This document shows positions 60,542-64,000 of a DNA stretch of 64,000 bases, in pieces; within the stretch, counting starts at the first letter, position 1; every line of letters begins with the position of its first letter. The position numbers and the translations under genes were made by a program. The DNA comes from Variovorax boronicumulans (GTDB taxonomy: Bacteria > Pseudomonadota > Gammaproteobacteria > Burkholderiales > Burkholderiaceae_C). The DNA lies in assembly GCF_007677875.1 (NCBI RefSeq), contig NZ_VEDO01000006.1, positions 124,001-188,000 of the forward strand. The letters are read 5' to 3'. The notes beneath the pieces were generated by a model. It did not search any database, was not told where the DNA came from, and was given only the letters and a program-made list of their open reading frames with translations.

Positions 60542-60552
60542 GGCGGATTATT
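60542..60552 (-). promoter_or_regulatory. Shared flagellar promoter element, fliF copy
   Basis: On the minus strand it reads AATAATCCGCC, about 50 nt before the fliF start. Between it and fliE the plus strand has further CGGAT units (CGGATTCTTC, CGGATAAGC, CGGATTGG at about 60565-60596), suggesting a clustered regulator site between the divergent operons. Confidence 0.42.
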
Positions 60553-60669
60553 CTGAGATCCGCCCGGATTCTTCGCCGGATAAGCGCGCGGATTGGCCGG
60601 CATTTCAGACCATGGCGGCGGCCGGCGGCCACTAGGATTGCCGCCATCCCCCCACGCCTGGACGCCACC

Positions 60670-60993
60670 ATGGACCTGCGCCTCACCCCCTCGATCGGCT
60701 CCACCATCGCCCGCCCGGCGCCGGCGGCGGGCGCGGCCGCACGCGGCGTCGCCACCGAACCCAAGGAACAGGCGGGCTTTTCCTCGGCGCTGAAGAGCGC
60801 GCTGGTCTCGGTCAGCGGCGCCCAGGGCGAATCCGGCCGGCTCTCGCGCGAAGTGCAGCTCGAGAACCCTCAGGTGAGCCTGGAAGAGACCATGGTGGCG
60901 ATCCAGAAGGCCCAGATCGGCTTTCAGGCCACCTTGCATGTGCGCAACCGCATGGTGCAGGCCTACACCGACATCATGAACATGCAGGTCTGA
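60670..60993 (+). CDS. fliE: Flagellar hook-basal body adaptor FliE
   Basis: A 107-residue helical protein joining the MS ring/export gate to the rod. Landmarks are the C-terminal VSLEETMVAIQKAQIGFQA and RNRMVQAYTDIMNMQV. It is alone on the plus strand and divergent from fliF, and is followed by a strong terminator. Confidence 0.95.
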   Translation: MDLRLTPSIGSTIARPAPAAGAAARGVATEPKEQAGFSSALKSALVSVSGAQGESGRLSREVQLENPQVSLEETMVAIQKAQIGFQATLHVRNRMVQAYTDIMNMQV

Positions 60994-61024
60994 GTACCCT
61001 CGCCACCCGCGCCCCCCAAACGAC

Positions 61025-61050
61025 AAGAGCCGCCCATCGGGCGGCTCTTT
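61025..61050 (+). terminator. Rho-independent terminator after fliE
   Basis: AAGAGCCGCCC, loop ATC, GGGCGGCTCTT: a perfect 11-bp stem ending in a short T run, 31 bp after the fliE stop. It may also insulate the fliT end on the other strand, though the minus-strand T run is weak. Confidence 0.85.
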
Positions 61051-61088
61051 GCATTGGGGCGGTGGCGCCAGGCCACCGCGGCCGGCGC

Positions 61089-61388
61089 TCAGTGCAGCAG
61101 CTGCGGCCGGCTCTCCAGCATGTACTCGAACTGCGTGAGCCAGGGCTCGGTAAGGCAGCGGATCTCGGCGTCGTTGCGCAGGATGCGCTGCATGATGCGC
61201 GCTTTCTCCTTGCGCTGCTCGGCCGTGAGCTGCTCGGTCTGCGCCTGGTGGCGCAGCTGTTCGATCAGCACGGCGCAGGCGCCCTCGTGGCGCACCACCT
61301 CGTCCCAGTCTTCCTGCTGGGCGGCCCGCAGCATCTTGACGCTGCTGTCCTCGATGGCCTTGTAGTAGTCGATCAGCATGTGCGACAT
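61089..61388 (-). CDS. fliT: Flagellar export chaperone FliT
   Basis: A 99-residue helical protein. Its size, its place right after fliS (11 nt) and features such as DYYKAIEDSSVKMLRAAQQEDWDEV fit FliT, the FliD chaperone that also restrains the FlhDC master regulator in enteric bacteria. Sequence conservation in this family is low, so context matters. Confidence 0.8.
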   Translation of the reverse strand: MSHMLIDYYKAIEDSSVKMLRAAQQEDWDEVVRHEGACAVLIEQLRHQAQTEQLTAEQRKEKARIMQRILRNDAEIRCLTEPWLTQFEYMLESRPQLLH

Positions 61389-61399
61389 GGTGTTGCGGC

Positions 61400-61828
61400 T
61401 CAGGAAGCGGCCGGCTGACCGGCGGGGGTGGCAATGCTCTTCCAGGCGCCGTAGACCGGCACGATCAGGTCAATCACTTCTTGGATCATCGGCGCGTCGT
61501 TGTGGATGTTGGCTCTTGTGAGTCGGCTGATGCTGTAGTTGTAGACACCGCGCAAGTTGGTCGCCAGCTCGCCGCCAGCGGCATCGTTGAGGGCGGCCTT
61601 CAGGCCTTCCTCGAGGATGCGCACGGCCTTGCCGATTTCCTTGCCTTTGGTCTCCATGTCACCCCGCATTGTGGCGGCGTGGGCCTGGCGCAATGCGGCA
61701 AGCAAGCCCTCATAAAGCAGGCAAATCAGCTGATGGGGGCTGGCGCCTTCCACGCTGGTCTGGGTGCCAACGCGCTTGTAGGCGGCTGCGGAGCGGGAAC
61801 TGACCGAGGTGAACATCGAAGAGCCCAT
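61400..61828 (-). CDS. fliS: Flagellin chaperone FliS
   Basis: A 142-residue helical-bundle chaperone that keeps flagellin unfolded before export. Landmarks are AAAYKRVGTQTSVEGASPHQLI, LLYEGLLAALRQA and YNYSISRLTRANIHND. The ATG at 61828 is used; another four codons downstream is possible, and neither has a strong ribosome site. A sigma-28-like -10 lies 22 nt upstream. Confidence 0.93.
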   Translation of the reverse strand: MGSSMFTSVSSRSAAAYKRVGTQTSVEGASPHQLICLLYEGLLAALRQAHAATMRGDMETKGKEIGKAVRILEEGLKAALNDAAGGELATNLRGVYNYSISRLTRANIHNDAPMIQEVIDLIVPVYGAWKSIATPAGQPAAS

Positions 61829-61850
61829 GAAACTGTCGTTGATGTTGTGG

Positions 61851-61877
61851 TTATCGGCAGGACGGGCCCGGACTCAA
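61851..61877 (-). promoter_or_regulatory. Sigma-28 (FliA)-type promoter candidate for fliST
   Basis: The minus strand reads TTGA-N15-GCCGATAA. GCCGATAA matches the flagellar sigma-28 -10 exactly, while the -35 (TAAA expected) matches two of four. It lies in the 74-nt gap between fliD and fliS, 22 nt before the fliS start, as expected for a late flagellar gene. Confidence 0.55.
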
Positions 61878-61902
61878 GAGCTGCGTGCGTGAAAAACCGG
61901 GG

Positions 61903-63336
61903 TCAGTCGTTCTTCTTGTTCCACTGCGAGACCTGCTGGTCCATGTAGTTGGCCAGGGCCTGCAGCGTACCCATCTTGACGTCCAGGGCGGTGTAGGTCT
62001 TGCGCAGGCGGGCTTCGGCCAGCGTGGCGCGGTCGTTGACCTTGTCCTGTTCGCTGAGGTTGCGGTCGGACTCGCGACCCAATGCGTCGGTCTTGTTGTT
62101 CAGCTGGCCGTCGAACGCCAGCAGGTCGCCCACATAGCTCTTCATGCGCGCGGCCAGGCCCGTGCTGGTTCCATCGTCGTTGCGCTGGATGAACAGCTTC
62201 TTGACGTTCTCCAAGTCGCCCAGCGAGGTGCTGAGCTTGGAACCGTTGACGGTCAGGTTGCCGTCGCGCCCCATCGTGATGCCGATGTCGGACAGGGAAT
62301 TGAACACGTTGCCGCTTGTACCGTTCGCCGTGAGCACGGACCGTAGGCTGTTGCGCAGGCCGACCGCCGTGGAGTCGCCCTGCAGGTCACCGGCCGTCTT
62401 GGTCTCGCTGTCGTATTTCGTCGCCGTGCTCAGGAAGGTGTTGACCGCGTTGTAGGCGTCCACAAACTCCTGGATGTTCTTGGTCATCGCCTCCTTGTCC
62501 ACGGTGGTCGTGATCAGCGCGTCAGCACCGACCGCCGTGACCTCGTTCAGCGAAATCGTCAAGCCCGGCACGGCATTGACCAGCTGGTTCTTGGCCGACG
62601 TCACGGTGATGCCGTTGATCGTCGCCACCGCGTCCTGGGCCGCCTGGTAGGTGTTGGCCGCCATGCCTACGGCGGGCTGCGACAGGTCGAAATTCAGCCG
62701 TGACAGGCCGCCGTTATCGGCATTGTTGCCATCGTCGTCGGCCGTGGTGATGCGAAAGCCCGACACCGCGCCCGTCTCTTTCGAGCGCAACATGAGCCGG
62801 TCACCGGAGGCGTCGCTCAACACCGTGGCCACGACCCCGGAACCGGAGTCGTTGATCTTGGCGGCCACCTGGGCCAGCGTGTCGGTCGCTCCCACGGTGA
62901 CATTGACGGCTGCGGCGGTGCCTGCGGTGAACACCCCGGCGTTCCAACTGCCCAGTTCCAGCGTCAGCTGGCCCGAGCCGATGCTGCCACCTGCAGAGAC
63001 GGCCGTGGAGACCGTAGATTGCGACTGCGCCAGCTTCTGCACACCCACAGAGAAACTGGTGGCCGCCGCGATGCCGGAGACGCTGACCGATACTGCCGAC
63101 TCCTTGGACGATTTGACGGCCAGCGTGTTCCAGCCGCTGTCCAGAGCGAGCTTGGAGGCCGCATCCTGCAGTGTGGAGACCAGAGACTTGATCTCCCCAT
63201 AGGACGACACCTTGGTCTGGATCTTCTCGGCCTTGGCCTGCAATCCTTCCAACGGCTTTTTCTCCAGCGCCACCAGCTTGCTGATGATGTCCTCGACCTC
63301 GAGGCCACTGCCGATACCAACCGATGTGATTGCCAT
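61903..63336 (-). CDS. fliD: Flagellar filament cap protein FliD
   Basis: A 477-residue cap protein with conserved helical ends (VGIGSGLEVEDIISKLVALEKKPL and the C-terminal coil LQALANYMDQQVSQWNKKND) and a variable Ser/Thr/Gly-rich beta middle (FliD_N and FliD_C domains). It folds flagellin at the filament tip. AGGAG is 6 nt before the ATG at 63336. Confidence 0.96.
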   Translation of the reverse strand: MAITSVGIGSGLEVEDIISKLVALEKKPLEGLQAKAEKIQTKVSSYGEIKSLVSTLQDAASKLALDSGWNTLAVKSSKESAVSVSVSGIAAATSFSVGVQKLAQSQSTVSTAVSAGGSIGSGQLTLELGSWNAGVFTAGTAAAVNVTVGATDTLAQVAAKINDSGSGVVATVLSDASGDRLMLRSKETGAVSGFRITTADDDGNNADNGGLSRLNFDLSQPAVGMAANTYQAAQDAVATINGITVTSAKNQLVNAVPGLTISLNEVTAVGADALITTTVDKEAMTKNIQEFVDAYNAVNTFLSTATKYDSETKTAGDLQGDSTAVGLRNSLRSVLTANGTSGNVFNSLSDIGITMGRDGNLTVNGSKLSTSLGDLENVKKLFIQRNDDGTSTGLAARMKSYVGDLLAFDGQLNNKTDALGRESDRNLSEQDKVNDRATLAEARLRKTYTALDVKMGTLQALANYMDQQVSQWNKKND

Positions 63337-63418
63337 GCCAATCTCCTAGCGCTCAAGGCGCACAAACGCAAAACGGCGGACAGGGTAGCACCCATGCCCG
63401 CCATCCAAAGCGCCGAAA

Positions 63419-63438
63419 AGCGCCCCTTGCGGGGCGCT
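63419..63438 (-). terminator. Rho-independent terminator after the flagellin gene
   Basis: AGCGCCCC-TTGC-GGGGCGCT is a perfect 8-bp stem 13 nt after the flagellin stop; on the minus strand it is followed by TTTTC. It separates the strongly expressed flagellin gene from fliD. Confidence 0.8.
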
Positions 63439-63451
63439 CGCCGGTTGCTGC

Positions 63452-64000
63452 TTACTGCAGCAGGGCCAGCACGCCCTGCGGCAGCTGGTTGGCCTGGGCC
63501 ACCATGGCGGTGCCGGCCTGCTGCAGGATCTGGGTCCGCGACAGGTTGGCGGTTTCCTTCGCAAAGTCGGCGTCCACGATGCGGCCACGCGATGCCGAGA
63601 GGTTCTCCACCTGGATCTCGATCGAGCCCACCGCGTTCTCGAAGCGACTCTGCAGAGCACCGAGATCGGCGCGGGAGTTGTTGACCTGGTCGATCGCGTT
63701 GTCGATCTTCTTGAGGGCCACCCAGGCGTCAGCCTGCGTCTCCACCGTGAGCGTGTCGATGCCAGATACTGCAGTGCCACTGGCAGCCGCGATCGCGACC
63801 GACGAGAAGCCGGTGCTTGCCGCGCTCAGCCCGGAGAACGTGATGGCCGTGACAGCGTTGCCGGATGCGTCGACCTTGGAAGAGCGGAACTCCACGCTGA
63901 AACCAGTCACCTTGTCGCCGGACAGGAAAGCCGTGACACCGGTATCGGCCGACGCGCGGTTGATCGCTTCCACGACCTGACCCATGCGCTCCTGCGCCGA
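63452..64000 (-). CDS. fliC: Flagellin, C-terminal part
   Basis: The last 182 residues of a flagellin; the gene continues past the right edge. The variable middle (VTAFLSGDKVTGFSVEF and following) runs into the conserved C-terminal D1/D0 helices: SRADLGALQSRFENAVGSIE, ASRGRIVDADFAKETANLSR and a final QLPQGVLALLQ. It encodes filament subunits or one of several flagellins; copy number cannot be seen here. Confidence 0.93.
   Translation of the reverse strand, partial: SAQERMGQVVEAINRASADTGVTAFLSGDKVTGFSVEFRSSKVDASGNAVTAITFSGLSAASTGFSSVAIAAASGTAVSGIDTLTVETQADAWVALKKIDNAIDQVNNSRADLGALQSRFENAVGSIEIQVENLSASRGRIVDADFAKETANLSRTQILQQAGTAMVAQANQLPQGVLALLQ

Noticed and set aside
60565-60590. Sigma-28 promoter for fliE (CGCCGGATAAG)
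   Set aside because: The -10 has an extra G (GCCGGATAA instead of GCCGATAA) and no TAAA-like -35 at the right distance.

Overview
The window is GC-rich, tightly packed bacterial chromosome with many 4-nt ATGA overlaps between genes and frequent GTG starts. The gene set and orders (phoH-ybeY, ruvA and ruvB, soxYZ, an fliE/fliFGHIJKLMNOPQR locus, a cheZYAWRDB cluster, Uup, CoxSML-type hydroxylases, RpiR-controlled D-amino-acid genes) suggest a flagellated betaproteobacterium of the Comamonadaceae. I cannot name the genus. I see no rRNA, tRNA, CRISPR array, transposase or phage gene.

Positions 1-12000 hold a catabolic island around a MarR regulator. A leftward operon encodes an SDR dehydrogenase, a 2-oxoglutarate/Fe(II)-type oxygenase, a three-subunit molybdenum hydroxylase and a CoxG-like maturation protein that runs off the left edge. 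A rightward operon encodes an amidohydrolase, a cytosolic gamma-glutamyltransferase-like Ntn-hydrolase, a DUF1116/AllG-like protein and an NMT1-type solute-binding protein. Both promoter regions carry the same operator-like motif. The substrate is unknown; the enzyme set would fit a nitrogen-containing ring that is hydroxylated, opened and deamidated.

Positions 12000-26100 are mixed housekeeping and accessory genes: a DUF899 protein, a small unknown gene behind a LexA-box-like site, a large CHASE-PAS hybrid kinase, ybeY and phoH, then ruvA and ruvB separated by soxZ, soxY and a carbonic-anhydrase-like protein that has lost two of three zinc-ligand histidines. A rhomboid protease, a small membrane-anchored protein and an MFS exporter follow.

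Positions 26100-36060 form a D-amino-acid / acylated-amino-acid scavenging locus. A peptide-type ABC importer (binding protein, two permeases, one fused double ATPase), a PLP D-amino-acid dehydratase-like enzyme, an RpiR regulator and an N-acyl-D-amino-acid deacylase lie leftward; a RidA-family enamine deaminase is divergent. Two RpiR-style TGAAA-N5-TTTCA sites sit in the divergent promoter. A pair of inverted hairpin repeats fills the one intergenic gap longer than 300 bp (29753-30108).

Positions 36100-64000 contain uup, a phospholipase-D-family lipoprotein, a chemotaxis operon (cheZ-Y-A-W-R-D-B), a cytosolic two-component pair, an aldo/keto reductase, and the flagellar basal body/export genes from fliE-fliF down to fliR with alkB coupled to its end. 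The filament genes fliT, fliS, fliD and the 3' part of a flagellin gene close the window. A short AATAATCCGSC-like element sits 36-50 nt upstream of the fliF, fliL and cheZ starts. A separate 100-125 bp repeat occurs three times, each time directly after a stop codon inside an operon and in the sense orientation.
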